From Peromyscus leucopus (taxonomy: Eukaryota > Chordata > Mammalia > Rodentia > Cricetidae), in contig NC_051064.1 in assembly GCF_004664715.2 (NCBI RefSeq), positions 113,074,240-113,138,239 on the forward strand: a stretch of 64,000 nt of DNA, given 5' to 3'. Both the position numbers and the translations under genes were made by a program. The notes beneath the pieces were generated by a model. That model saw only the letters and a program-made list of their open reading frames with translations, had not been told where the DNA came from and ran no database searches. Positions 31,860 through 43,324 of this stretch are shown here, piece after piece (positions within the stretch are counted from its first letter, which is position 1; every line of letters begins with the position of its first letter).

Positions 31860-32515
31860 TGACTAGCAGATCATAACCTAAGTTTTAGTCACACTTATTT
31901 CACATTTCATAGAAACAATTGACTTTAACATCTGAACTTTAACATTTTCACATTATTAAAATTTGCATTCATTTTTTTTTCTTGCTTGAATTAATTGGAT
32001 TCCTAGTTACCCAAAATTGATTATGACCCAAATGTGGCTTATTGAAGCACAAAAGTATTTATAAATACTACAAACCACTACAAGATAGTCCAAACTAATT
32101 TACCATTAATATTAACATTATATAAGAACAGTTTTGCTGGTATAAAAAATACCAATGCCACTGACTTCATACTAGTTGCTATAAAAAGTTGATTAATAAG
32201 TGCATGTATGAAAATTGATTATATAAAAGAAACAATGAATTTACCCCCAGTGGCAGTGTTTCTTTTGTGACATTTTCTTATTAAAAGACAAATTATTAAA
32301 ATTTTTATTTTTATATTAAGGAAAGCTCAATGGTTTACCTCTTTGTAAGATATATATTTTTTCAGAGCAAAAGAGAAATCATATCTTTAAAAAAAATTAC
32401 TGATAAAAGCAGGGGAAATATCAAATACTAAACAGGAAATTGTCTATAATAATTCCTTGAGATAAAAATGCATATAAATTTTTGTATTGTCAGTGAAACT
32501 TTGTTATTACTTCAA
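31860..32515. other. Intronic AT-rich sequence, unrecognised
   Basis: No coding or repeat signal I can name. Confidence 0.45.
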
Positions 32516-32519
32516 TACA

Positions 32520-32870
32520 TGAACAGGTTTGTGTATTTGAAGGCCTGGTTCCCTAAAGGGATTAGCTCAATAGTTTATTAACTTCACTAGTGGATTAATC
32601 TATTGATTAATTCATAGTTGAATGGACTCTTAGGAGTAAGAGCTTTGTTGGAGGACATTGGTCATCATGTACATACCTATGAAGAAGATATCTGGTCTCT
32701 GACTCTTAGCCCTTATACTATGCATGCCCCTGCCTTATTGTATGCCAGCCTGAAAACAATAAGACCAAGTAACTGCAGACTAAACCCATGAACCTAAAAA
32801 CTTTATTCCTCCATTGTGTTGTTTCTCAGGTATTTTGTGACACCAATGAAAAATTAACACAAAAAGTGGT
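32520..32870 (+). mobile_element. Left LTR of the MaLR-type element
   Basis: TTTGAAGGCCTGGTTCCCTA, ATAGTTGAATGGACTCTTAG and TTGTTTCTCAGGTATTTTGT blocks. Confidence 0.6.
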
Positions 32871-34013
32871 ACTGAGAAATTAGGTCATTACTATGACTGT
32901 GTATGATTTTGTGGTTCAGAGGCCTTTGGAACTAGATATGGGAGGAATCTGGAGAAGTTGGGAGAAGCAGGCTAGAAAAGCCAGGACATTGTAAGTACAG
33001 CTTATCATATGAGCTCAGAAGACCAGACTGCTGATAGAAATTCAGTTAGTAAAAGCTGTACTAATGAGATTACAAATACAAATGAGGAGTCTATTGGAAT
33101 TAGACTCAAGGCCGCTTTATTACATTCTGACAAAAACTTGTACACGTGTTGTCCATGCCTAACACTGCTAGGTTATCTCAGGTGCCAGACTAACTAACCT
33201 GGTAGAGGAACCTCAGGCCACCGCACCATCCAGCCACAGGCATAGCTATTGCTGGCTTTAGACAAATCTATATTGAAAGCTTCGAGGGAAAGCAGAGCAG
33301 AAGGATTTGAAAAACTGCCATTTGGCTAGAAAAGGAAGATGTTTGAAGCTGGGGCCAAAGAAGGTGTGGTTGCTTAAAAAGATTAGTGTCTCTGAGATGA
33401 TGCCAAGGATGTAGCATCCGACAATAGCAAAGATGCCTTGAAGGCATCTCAGGCATTGGCCATAATCCACCCATAGCAAGCTCAAGGATGTAGAGGTACA
33501 AATTTACTTGAAAAGCTTTACTTTGAGAGAGAACTCGAGTTTCTGGTATTCTGCAAGATGTTTCCCAGTATTCGGCCATCCAGGTACTCAGAGAACAATG
33601 CTCCCAGAACCACTGGGCCCAGTTACTGCTCAAGCTGACAGCAGACTTCATTTCACTTTGCTGGTGGTGGTCTTTCAGACACAGAAAATAGGAAGGTTGT
33701 AGGGTACTGTGTGACTGAGTTGGAATCCTTGCAGGTGATTTCTGAAAGGGTGATGTGTAAAGCTGTGAGAGAGGAAATATTTCAGTGGAAACCTCAGGAA
33801 ATTAGAAATATTGAGAGTGTGGAACATTGCTGAGGACAGCTAGAAGCAGTAAACAGAGCCAGCTCAAGAAAGCCCTTGTGAGCTGTAGCTAGCCAGGCCA
33901 AAGAGGCAGAGCGGCTCAAACCCTTGGAGTACACACACTGCTGTGTGTGCCCTATTGGCTGGACATGGAAATGCAGGATTTAATATTTTCCTTGCTGGGT
34001 TTGAGGGTTTATT

Positions 34014-34041
34014 GTTTGTTTGTTTGTTTGTTTGTTTGTTT
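34014..34041. repeat. (TTTG)n microsatellite
   Basis: About seven units. Confidence 0.95.
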
Positions 34042-34312
34042 TAGGTCCAATCTTTCCTCACCATTCTTATATTCCTGTCTGGGAACAGGAATGCTTACTC
34101 TTAACCATTTTATTTTGGAAGTATGTAACTTGTGGTTGGTTTTATCTATGTCAGCTTATAGCTGAGAGTTTGTCATGAGTCTCAGAAGAAATTCTGGGCT
34201 TGAACTTTTGAACAGAGCTAAAAATGTTAATAACTGGGGGCTATTGGAGATAGACTGATTGCATTTTGCAATATGACATGGGTATGAACCTTTGTAGGCC
34301 AGGAATAAAATC

Positions 34313-34855
34313 TTACTATTTGGATATGAAATGTCTTCCCAAAAGATTTACTGTTGTTGAAGGCTTAGTCCCCAGAATGTATTGCTGTTGGGAAGTAATT
34401 AGATCATGAATTCTTTTAACTTCAACAATCAATGGGTATTCTGTTAGTAAGTTCATAACTGAATGAGCTATTAGAAAGTGAAGTTTTACTGAGGGAAGGA
34501 AGGGAGTCTTTGGAGGCATGCCTAAATGGGAATAGGCCTCATAAGCTCATGTTTGAATGCTTGGTCCACAGTTGGTGGAACTGTTAGGGAAGGGTTAGAG
34601 GGTGTGCCCTTTTTGGAAGAGGTGTGTCACTGGGTGCTAGATTTGAGGTTTCAAAAGACTCACACCATTCCCAGTGAGCTCTCAGCTACTGCTCCAGTGC
34701 CATACCTCCCTGCCTACCTCTTCCCTGCCTGCCTCCATGCTCAGTACCATGATGAATTCTAACCCTCTGAAACTGTAAACCCACAATAAACTTTTCTATA
34801 AGTTGCCTTGATTATGGTGTCTATCACAGGAATAGAAAAGAGACTAAGACAAGTT
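34313..34855 (+). mobile_element. Two adjoining LTR segments at the right end
   Basis: 34313-34520 matches the left LTR type (TTGAAGGCTTAGTCCCCAGA, TAACTGAATGAGCTATTAGA). 34525-34855 is closer to the LTR at 22885 (TTGGTGGAACTGTTAGGGAA, CCACAATAAACTTTTCTATA). This looks like two subfamilies joined or one inserted in the other. Confidence 0.6.
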
Positions 34856-34925
34856 GTTTCCTTGAGTATTTTGTTAACAGCAACAAAACTAACACTACCA
34901 AGTTAACAATAAAAATCCAGCTACA

Positions 34926-35110
34926 GTGGCTGGAGAGATGGCTCAGAGGTTAAGAGCACTGCCTTTTCTTCCAGAGGTCCTGATTTCAAGTCCCAGCACC
35001 CACATGGTAGTGTACAACCATCTGTAATGAGATCTGATGCCTTTTTCTGGTGTGCAGGCATACATGCAGACAGAACACTGTATACATAATAAATAAATAA
35101 ATCTTTAAAA
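34926..35110 (+). mobile_element. B2 SINE, first of a tandem pair
   Basis: GGCTGGAGAGATGGCTCAGA to AATAAATAAATCTTTAAAAA. AAAATCCAGCTACA lies before this copy and after the second copy. Confidence 0.96.
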
Positions 35111-35126
35111 AACAAAAACCTGTTGA

Positions 35127-35297
35127 GGGGCTGGAGAGATGGCTCAGCGGTTGAGAACACTGGCTGCTCTTTCAGAGGTCCCGGGTTCAATGCCCAGCAC
35201 CCACATGGCAGCTCACAACTGTCTATAATTCCGGTTCCAGGGAATCCAACACCCTCACACAGATGTACCAATGCAAATAAATAAATCATTTTTTAAA
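35127..35297 (+). mobile_element. B2 SINE, second of a tandem pair
   Basis: GGGGCTGGAGAGATGGCTCA to AATAAATAAATCATTTTTTA. Slightly shorter body than the first copy. Confidence 0.96.
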
Positions 35298-35426
35298 AAA
35301 TCCAGCTACAAACTTAATTTTCTAAAAAAGACCAATAGAATATTGATTATTCTAACATTATTCACATTAGTCAACAAAAATCGAAACAATTTAAGTGTCC
35401 ATCACTGTAAATGAGTAGGCAAAAAT

Positions 35427-35526
35427 GTGGTGTGTGTATATATGTGTGTGTGTGTGTGTGTGTATGTATACATATATGTGTATATATGTGTGTATGTATA
35501 TACATATATGTGTGTGTATATATATC
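35427..35526. repeat. (TG)n/(TATG)n microsatellite
   Basis: Mixed TG, TATA and TATG units, 100 bp. Confidence 0.95.
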
Positions 35527-35815
35527 TGGTTATGATAAACGGTGCTGGTAGCAGTGCTGGTTACCAGTGGAAAAGTCACCGGCCACGGCCACGACTACGA
35601 GAGTTACAAAGAGCTTTATTGGAAGGAGAGGATAGGAGGGAGGAGAGCCAGGCCTGGAGAGAAAGAAAGATGGCGGGAGACAAGAGAGCAGAGAGAGAGG
35701 GTAGGGGGCCATGCCCAGCTTTTTAAGGCGCTTATGTAGCCACCAGCGCCCCCTAATGATGTAAGACGCAAGACCCCAATCTGCACATGGGCCAAAGTGA
35801 GGGCAGGATCTTAAC
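35527..35815 (-). mobile_element. Solo ERV LTR, GC-rich
   Basis: On the minus strand: starts TGTTAAGATCCTGCCCTCAC, has a TTAAAAAGC box and AATAAAGCTCTTTGTAAC (poly-A signal), and ends near ...TATCATAACCA. Its GC content and CpGs contrast with the AT-rich L1 around it. Target duplication not clear. Confidence 0.7.
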
Positions 35816-36064
35816 AATCTCCAATAAAATATCATTTGGCCATAAAAGAAAAAAGTCACTATTCTCAAAATACGTGATGGATAAATAAATATTTAAACAT
35901 TATGCTAAGTAAAATGAGCCATTCACAATTGAGTTCACCTTGTGTCTCAGAAGAAACTTTAGACTTGAACTTGAGCACTGCTTAGATTTGAGTGCTGCTG
36001 ATTCCATTCATTCTACAGAAGGAATGTATTCTTTCATAAGGAAGTCTATAGGCATAGAAAGTAG

Positions 36065-36390
36065 GTGTATTGGTTACCTTTCTGTTGCTGTGATAAAACA
36101 CCATGAGCGAGGCAGCATAAAGAAAGAGTCCGTCATGGCAGGAAGATATAGCAGCAAACCCCAGAAATGGCAGAAGGAGCAGGAAACTGAAGATCTCATC
36201 TTCAGCCACAATCAAGAAGTAGAGAGAGCAAACTAGAAATAGGCTGAGATTATGAAATCTTAAAACCCACTCCCAGTGCCCCTCAAGCAAGACTTATCCC
36301 CTAAACCTCCCTAAACAGCACCACCAACTGGGGACCAAGTGTTGAGATGCACAAGCCTATGGAGGATAATTCTCATCAGATCACCACAGT
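36065..36390 (+). mobile_element. Rodent interspersed repeat
   Basis: GTATTGGTTACCTTTCTGTT, GCTGTGATAAAACACCATGA, CACCACCAACTGGGGACCAA, CATCAGATCACCACA. A common rodent element; shared 3' part with 23505-23795. Confidence 0.7.
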
Positions 36391-36619
36391 AAGTTAGTCA
36401 GTGCTTAAGGATGTGGAAGAATTTAGGGCATGGGTTAGGCAGATAAGAGGATGATAGCTAAAAGACACGTGGTTTCTTTTTCAGGTGATGGAAATAACTG
36501 TGGTAATGATAGAAGATATCATTATGAATATCAAAAAGCATTGAATTGTACATTTTAAGTGGATGGGTTGTATAGTATGTGAATTGCATATTAATAAAAC
36601 TGTTTTCAAAAAACTACAT

Positions 36620-37735
36620 TTAGGGAGATTGCTGAGGGAAAGTTGTAGCTATTCAAACGAAAAAGATTGTACCTGAATAAAAATCCATTCTCTGCTGTAC
36701 TTAAATTAATACCTAACAATTAATAATATTCTCCTTAAGTTGGAAAATACTACTGAATAAAACAATGTAAAATTCTTGGACAACTTGAAGTATTTATCTT
36801 TCTAGCCAACCATTTAAAATAATTGGAAGAGAGTTTGTAGCATTCCTTCTCAGCTAAGTATGCTGATTATCAAAGGCATGGTATTAAAGGATCACCTGAT
36901 ACTCCCCCCATAGTCTGAGTAATATGGGTTGGACCGAGCAATCTATGTTCAACAAGCTGTTCATGTGGTTCTGATGCCACTTATAGTTTTGCTGGTCCAC
37001 TGATCTAAGAGAAATGTGTGGCTTAAGGTTGTAATGACACATGAGCTACATGTCCTTCACAGTACACTTAACAATAGTGAAAATACATGGGGTGCCTTCA
37101 CATCTTACATCTCATCAATGTATTCTGGAGTTTCTAAGATTTTAAGGCTGAAAATATAGTTGTGATTTTTTTTTTTAGAATAAAATATAAAAATTTCTTG
37201 CAACAAATTAAACTGGTGAACATAGCTTTCATCATGCAGAGCTTGATATCCAAAACTTGGATAATTTTTGTCTTCTATTCTTCATTGGAAGAAATTAATA
37301 TGTTTTAAATTACCACACAAGGCTATAGCCTACTATAAAGAAATACTCTATTCTGTAAGAACAACTAAAGAACAAAGTCAGTAATCTACTCACCACCATC
37401 TCCCATGGCTAAACAGCCTTTCATTTTGAGTCTGATAAACTCATTGATATGGAATGTGACAGAATTTACAGTGGCATTTTGTGAGAAATCTCTTTCTGTC
37501 CTTGTTTGATTGAGAATATATGTCTGAAAAGACTAACAGGCATTCACTTCAGTTCTTGTATTCTTGGACTGAGACTTTCTGACTTATTTGAAATAAAGAA
37601 GAGAGAGAATATAAAAGCCAACCGTCAGGTCAAAGCAGAACTTACCACATAAATACACTTTGAGAAAACTAATACAGACTGCCAATCGTATAGTAAATGA
37701 GTAGTACCACTTAAAACGAAGAACATAAATTAAAG
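36620..37735. other. Intronic sequence without recognised features
   Basis: About 1.1 kb of complex AT-rich DNA with no repeat I can name. Confidence 0.4.
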
Positions 37736-37737
37736 GA

Positions 37738-37965
37738 TAGGAGCTGGAGAGGTGACTCTGCAGTTAAGAGCACTTGCTACTCTTTCCAAGGACCTGAATT
37801 TCAGTTCCCTACATGGTGCCTCACAAGCACCTGTAACTCCAGTTCCAGAGCATCTGATGTCCTCTTCTGGCCTCCATAGGCACCAGGCATGCACATGGCA
37901 CACAGACATACATGCATTTAAGACACCTATACCCAGAAAATAAAAATAACTTTTTTTTTTTTTAA
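37738..37965 (+). mobile_element. B2 SINE
   Basis: AGGAGCTGGAGAGGTGACTC, TCTGATGTCCTCTTCTGGCC, GGCACACAGACATACATGCA. Confidence 0.94.
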
Positions 37966-37984
37966 AGAAGATACAGGATGGAGT

Positions 37985-38175
37985 ATGTTAGTGGTTCTCA
38001 ACCTGTGAGTCATGACTCTTCGGGGTTGTATATTAGATATTTACATTGCAGTGCATAATGGTAGCAAAATTACAGTTGTCAAGTAAAATGGAAATAATTT
38101 TATGATTGGGGTCACCACACCATGACGAACTGTATTCAAAGATTGCAGCATTAGGAAGGGTGAGAGCCACTGGAC
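37985..38175 (+). mobile_element. hAT-type nonautonomous DNA transposon (URR1-like)
   Basis: Terminal inverted repeats TAGTGGTTCTCAACCTGTGA and GGGTGAGAGCCACTG; body GTAGCAAAATTACAGTTGTC and GATTGCAGCATTAGGAAGGG. This is the usual arrangement of this rodent family. Confidence 0.85.
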
Positions 38176-38336
38176 TGTGGCTATATATGCAAGTGGTTTG
38201 TATTCACTGAAGTAGTGTAATATAATCTGTACTATATGACATCGAAGAGTCAGGTGATGCCAAAAACTTTAATGGCATAAGATCCCATTTCTTGAAATAG
38301 AAGGGAACTTTCTGATTACAGAAATGGCCATCTATG

Positions 38337-38337
<1 letters not shown>

Positions 38338-38371
<34 letters not shown>
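38338..38371. repeat. (CA)n microsatellite
   Basis: About 17 units. Confidence 0.98.
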
Positions 38372-38372
<1 letters not shown>

Positions 38373-39430
38373 GTAACATGTGCAGTGTTGGAACACTAAA
38401 AGCTTTCCCCCCTAAGGTCAAGAAAAGACAAAAATGCCTTTTAAAAACACTGGTATTTAGGGTATTAGAATTTCTAACCAGAATAACTTGGCAAGAGAGA
38501 GAAATAAACCATGTACATTGGAAAGAAAAGCAAAGGAGCCTTATTCATGAATTATATGATCTTTAAAATTCCATTCCAGAAAAAGGAAAAGCATAATATA
38601 ACAATAAATGGATGAACCACCATTGAACAATATGAAGTCAACACAGGAAAACCTGATACAATTCTGTACACTTGCAATAAAGAACTTGAAAAACAATTAA
38701 GAAAAGTTTCATCTATATTAGCATGAAAAAGAATAAAATACTGAAGAATGAATTTATCAGTGAAGAACACACCTTGTACACTGAAATCTTTCAACCTTGT
38801 AAAAGAAATTAGAAGAATATAAATAATTGGAAATTTTATTTTTCCCATAGAGTAAAATGCAATAAAAAAAAAGTGTTGATGTTATTTAAATTGCTACCTA
38901 AAGCCATTCACAGATTCAGTGTAATTTGTATAAAGATCTTAAAAGGTGTTTTTACAGAAAACCCAGAAAATTTTGTCAGATTTTCATATTGAGTTTAAAA
39001 GGACCTCAAATAGCCAAAGCAATCTTCAAGAGATCAAAATGTGAAGAGTTATACTTCGTGAGTTCAAAATGTAGTTTAAGAGTACACTATCAAGACAGTA
39101 CATTGTTGTGAAGAATCGCCCAGTACCAATGGAAGAAAGCAGAGACCAAAGGTAAACCCATAGGAGAGCCAGCTGATCTCCAAGGATGCCAGGGCAGTCA
39201 TTAGAAAGGAGCAGTCTAGTCAACGTTAGTTCCGGGGAAACTAGATATCCAGATGCCAAAGAAGCTTGATCCCATGGTTTTCACTGTACAAGTGTGAATC
39301 AAGAGTGAACTTTAAGAACTAAAGCACTGTGCTTAGAGGAATATGGGAGGGAGTAGCTCAGTGACCTTGGATTTCTCTAATATTTTTTAGAAATTATACC
39401 GAAAACATAGGAAACAGAAGAAAAATAGAT
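38372..39430 (+). mobile_element. Ancient L1 ORF2 fragment
   Basis: In order: TAAAAGCTTTCCCCCCTAAG, AATTAAGAAAAGTTTCATCT, AAAGAATAAAATACTGAAGA, CACCTTGTACACTGAAATCT, AAGCCATTCACAGATTCAGT, ATAGCCAAAGCAATCTTCAA. Sense strand, heavily mutated, with missing segments. Confidence 0.8.
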
Positions 39431-39471
39431 TGGACTACCACTTTTAAATGTTAAGGTGAACATACAACCTT

Positions 39472-39540
39472 AGAACTTGGGAAACAGGCAAGAGTACTAC
39501 CACAAATTTGAGGCCAGCTTGGGCTATATAGCAAGATTGA
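39472..39540 (+). mobile_element. B1-like SINE fragment
   Basis: CACAAATTTGAGGCCAGCTT GGGC and TATATAGCAAGATTG only. Confidence 0.55.
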
Positions 39541-39544
39541 ATGC

Positions 39545-39955
39545 TTATGCTAACTTCATTTTTTTCTACTCGCACACAGTTCAGGATCCCCTGCCTAAAG
39601 AATGGTGGGCCTATCAGTGGATCTTCCCACCTCCATTAGCTCAGTCAAGATAGTCCTACAAAGACTTCGAAGCCCACAGACCAACCTGGTATAGACAGTG
39701 CTTCACTGAGAATCTTTTCCCAGGTGATTCTAGACTGTGTGAAGTTGATAATTAAAGCTAGCCACCACCCCTGAAATTTGAGTTGTTATAACACATGCTG
39801 GACACTCTAGTAATCCAACAAAGCAGAAAATAGTCAGGCTTTATCCTGAACAGCTAAGTAGTATATTACTTGGTGTTAGAGTGCAATCTTTCACCTCTTA
39901 TAGAAGCAAGGGTGTCAGATGTAACTTAAAGAGGGACTAAATGTGTGCCTTTGGG
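39545..39955. other. Intronic sequence without recognised features
   Basis: Nothing recognised. Confidence 0.4.
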
Positions 39956-39959
39956 TTTG

Positions 39960-40075
39960 ATTTGTTTTGTTTGTTTATACAGATGAGGTCTCACTTGTTG
40001 CCAAAACTGGCTTCAAACTCACAGTCCTTCTGCTTCAGCCTCTTATGTGGTTATACCAACATACCCAGTTATGAA
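39960..40075 (-). mobile_element. B1-type SINE
   Basis: CAGATGAGGTCTCACTTGTT, CTGGCTTCAAACTCACAGTC, ACCAACATACCCAG. Diverged. Confidence 0.75.
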
Positions 40076-40079
40076 TGCA

Positions 40080-41015
40080 TTTGGTATCTGCTTTTCTATT
40101 ATATTATATATTTTCCATAAATTATCTTTTCTAGCTATCACAATATAAGTAGTTATTGTCTCTCTTTTACTGAAGGAAAATATATATATATGAGGGGGGG
40201 GTGTTAAGTAATTTACCAGATGTCCTACAGCTACATCACAGTCACATTACACATTTAATTCATACATCATGATTGCTTGTGATACTAACATACCCTTTTA
40301 TTCATGAACTAAATTGAATCAGTGCTCTTACCAAGATTAAATAAAGTCAGCATGGACTAACCTGAAGAGTAGACCAGACATTCCTAGATTCCCAAATATC
40401 TTAGTCAGTTGAGCAGAATAAAATAAAAACTTGTCTTACTGTCTACTTTTTGTGCATGAAACAACACTCACTGTTTTTTTTTTTAAATTAGATCCACACC
40501 CTCTTTGTTTACATTTGTTGCTCTTAAAATGCCTGCTGATGATGGATCAGTTCATCCATTCCTGACACCTCAGAGTAGAAGTTAATAATTGTCATAGATG
40601 AGACTAATGTAAGGAGATTAGTGAGTCAACATTGGCATCACACTTCAGCACACCTGTTCATAGCCAGTCCTCCACATTTTCCCCTCTGCTGCCTGAGGTG
40701 GAGTCTTCTTCATGGATTACAGTAACACTTTTTGACAAGTTTAGACTGGGTGGAACTATGTGTAATGACAGAACACAATTGATAATATCTCAGTAATGCA
40801 TTCTTTTTTATTTAGGCTGTCACCATCTATCACCATAAAAGCATTCATTGTTAAATCGCTGGCCCAACCTGTCTATTTTTTTTCTTTCAGTAACAGTAAG
40901 GCCAAATGAAGTATATATGTACTTTTCTGGTGTTGAGATGGTAACTGGCTGTGGGGCAGTGTGTCTGGTTACTTATTTCCTTTTATATTGAATTGTTTTC
41001 TTTTCTCCTTGGTTT
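40080..41015. other. Intronic sequence without recognised features
   Basis: A short (TA)n and G8 run near 40175-40201; otherwise complex sequence without a named repeat or exon. Confidence 0.4.
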
Positions 41016-41019
41016 GGAT

Positions 41020-41175
41020 TTTTTGAGGGTTTATTTTTAATTATGTGTATATGTGTATGCCTACATAGGGATATATACACGTGAGTGCAGGTGCTAACTG
41101 AGGCCAGAGGCATTGTGACTCTTGGAGCTGATGTTATAGGAGGTTATGTGTGCTTTTAACCACTAAGCAAGTTCT
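41020..41175 (-). mobile_element. B2-type SINE, diverged
   Basis: TTTTTAATTATGTGTATATG, GTGCAGGTGCTAACTGAGGC and TGCTTTTAACCACTAAGC. Confidence 0.7.
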
Positions 41176-41394
41176 ATATAACATTGTTTTAAAACTCAGA
41201 ATAAAAATTAAAACCAAAATCCTACTTACATGGTTCTTTGAATCTTCCCAATGTAAAACCTGATTGACACTTCAAAGAAGTGTTAATGGAAACATTTTCT
41301 CTATATATATAAATCTTTTAAAAAATAATTACAAAATTGTTCTTTTCTTAAATATTGTACATTAATCTAATACTTTTTGTCCTTATATGACCAT

Positions 41395-41515
41395 GTTTAT
41401 GAGGAGTTTGGGGGCAGAAATACCTATAATCCCAGCGCTCAAGGAGCAGAACAGGAGAATCTCAGTTTGAATCCAGCCTGAGTTACAAAGCAAAACCCTG
41501 TTTCAAAAACATTAT
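41395..41515 (+). mobile_element. B1/B4-like SINE
   Basis: ATACCTATAATCCCAGCGCT, AGTTTGAATCCAGCCTGAGT, AAAACCCTGTTTCAAAAAC. Confidence 0.75.
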
Positions 41516-41626
41516 CTTGTAGTCAAGAGGAATTTCTCTAAAGAGGCATATTTTGGTTCAGTTCCAGAAAAGACATGATGAGCATAGGTAAAGAGAGAAT
41601 ACATTAAATGTTTGGGAAAGCATAGG

Positions 41627-41653
41627 AAAAAAAAAAAAAAAAAAAAAAAAAAA
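41627..41653. repeat. A homopolymer
   Basis: About 27 A in a row; assembly or sequencing length may be unreliable. Confidence 0.95.
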
Positions 41654-41777
41654 ACCAAAGAATTTGAATTCATCAAAAGCTAAGAATTTGTGTGGTAAGC
41701 AAGTCAAATAAACTCAGTGGCCTGCCACTACATTTTTTACTAAGTTACCTTTACTTCTACAAAGCTTTTCTCTGCTT

Positions 41778-41915
41778 TTTTTTTTTTTTTTTTAAATAAA
41801 ACACATAGGCCCTGGATGGCCTAGAACACTCTATGTAGACTAGGCTAGTCTAGAACTCATAGAGTTGCCTGCCCCTTCCTCTACCTCTGCAGTGCTGGGA
41901 TTAAAGGCGTGTGAC
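41778..41915 (-). mobile_element. B1 SINE
   Basis: Long T run, then CTGGATGGCCTAGAACACTC and GCAGTGCTGGGATTAAAGGC. Confidence 0.88.
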
Positions 41916-42289
41916 TTTCCTCTGCTTTTTGCCTACTAATTTTTATTCACAAAGTTGCTTCATCCAATTAACTATTCTTCCAGGAAACAGGTATTTGCAG
42001 TATAGTATGAAACACTTCAGTGCTCATAAGCATAAGACATAGAAGAGACAAAAAAACTACCTTCTTCGTTTCAAAGGACTTTCATAGATTCCCAGTTGGT
42101 GAACCAGCATTAATTTGTTTTGAGCACTAAACTTCTCAGGGACCTGCTTGCTGTGTGCCCACAATATGCTCAACGTTGGTATCAATAAGGATGGTACAAT
42201 CTTTTAGATATTAATGATATACAAATAATTCTAGTAAAAATGACATAATTTCCATGATGCATGTGCATGTAGGACATTGAAATAGAAAT

Positions 42290-42405
42290 AGTGGTAGTAG
42301 TTACATGACTATGTACATGTGTTAGAATTCATAGAACTATATACCATTTAATCCATTTTGTTGTATGTTCATTTGAAAATAAAAATTTTCAAAAGGACAA
42401 TAAAC
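42290..42405 (+). mobile_element. Ancient L1 3' end
   Basis: GTTACATGACTATGTACATG, ATTCATAGAACTATATACCA, TTGTATGTTCATTTGAAAAT resemble the old L1 tail (CAAATTGTACACTTTAA...). Tentative. Confidence 0.45.
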
Positions 42406-42529
42406 AGTCCATAGAATAGACTTTAAATTGGTTTTAACAAAATTGTATTATCTTTTATTAAATAACTTTTGGGGCACCCATTACAACACTAGCATTGTAG
42501 ACATAAGCCTGAGGTCATTTGTATATTCT

Positions 42530-42900
42530 TCAAAGCATGTGTTTTATACCCATTTTACAAAAGAGGAAAATACAAGAATGTTTAATGACTTTCCCAATAA
42601 CTAACTGGAAAAGTCATATGTTATAGATAGCAGTAGGATTGTACAGTGTTTATAAATACAGACCCTGACTGTTGGAGTAGCAATTCTCAAAGGTATAGTG
42701 CATTGACTACTAGCTCCATAGCTGCCAGAGGGGGATGTTTAAATACCATTGCTGTGTCACTGTCCTTTGAGTTAGTTTCCATTTCCTCTTATGTAAATGA
42801 AGATAATAGTACCTATGTTTTATGCATATTTTAAATATTAAGATAATGGTATTAAAGCATATACTATACTAGCATGTGGTCTTTAGTTAGTAGTATACAT
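42530..42900 (+). mobile_element. Two adjacent MIR-like segments
   Basis: 42545-42620 (CCCATTTTACAAAAGAGGAA, TGACTTTCCCAATAACTAAC) and 42650-42880 (TTTCCATTTCCTCTTATGTA, AATGAAGATAATAGTACCTA) each match parts of the MIR consensus order. Confidence 0.6.
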
Positions 42901-43134
42901 AAATGTTATCTATTATTTTTACTCTAGACTGAACTGGGAAAAAAAGTTAGAAGTGGTGTGGTCTTATTTCATCATTCTACAGTTGAATAAACAGCCATAT
43001 GTTTCTAACCCAAGATCACTTACTTGTTGTTATTTGTTGCTTTAGTTTTATTTTCTCTTAAATTAAGTATTTATCTTGTGGTGGGATGGCTGATGGGTAA
43101 GGGGAATTGGGAGAAAAGACTTTTCAAATGATTT

Positions 43135-43310
43135 TGCATTCTGCCCCCCCCCTCACTTTTTTAAATTTATTTTACATCCTGACTGCAGTTTCCCCTCCCT
43201 CCTCCTACCTTCTCTCTGCCTCCCTCCCCACAATCCACTCCTCCTCTCTTTCTGTTCAGAAAAGGGCAGGGCTCCCATGGATATCTTCAAACCATGGCAT
43301 TGTCTCCTTT
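43135..43310 (-). mobile_element. L1-type LINE 3' fragment
   Basis: TTTACATCCTGACTGCAGTT, CTCCCTCCTCCTACCTTCTC, AAAAGGGCAGGGCTCCCATG: the pyrimidine-rich antisense end seen in other L1 fragments here. Confidence 0.65.
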
Positions 43311-43324
43311 TTATTTTAATATTT

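Larger units (their letters stand above)
32520..34855 (+). mobile_element. MaLR-type (ERVL-MaLR) element with both LTRs
   Basis: The left LTR-like part (32520-32870) ends AAAAATTAACACAAAAAGTGGTACTG, the usual LTR/internal border of MaLR elements. The internal part has AATCTGGAGAAGTTGGGAGA, AAGTATGTAACTTGTGGTTG and GAGTCTCAGAAGAAATTCTG, like MaLR internal sequence. The right side (34313 on) begins TTTGGATATGAAATGTCTTC and ends AGAAAAGAGACTAAGACA. Such elements encode no protein. The open frames at 33258-33702 are therefore not genes. Confidence 0.65.
35335..36615 (+). mobile_element. Ancient L1 (L1M-type) with three later inserts
   Basis: TTATTCACATTAGTCAACAA, TTTAAGTGTCCATCACTGTA, then CATTTGGCCATAAAAGAAAA, CATTATGCTAAGTAAAATGA, and the 3' end GCATTGAATTGTACATTTTA, ATATTAATAAAACTGTTTTC. 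These are consecutive L1 segments. The inserts are a TG/TA array, an LTR (35527-35815) and a rodent repeat (36065-36390). Confidence 0.8.

Noticed and set aside
33258..33702. Overlapping frames of 75-127 codons on both strands as a possible gene
   Set aside because: They lie in the non-coding interior of a MaLR-type element.
34926..35297. tRNA genes (B2 heads and other ID/B2 heads look tRNA-like)
   Set aside because: They are SINEs with A tails and lack a complete tRNA cloverleaf.
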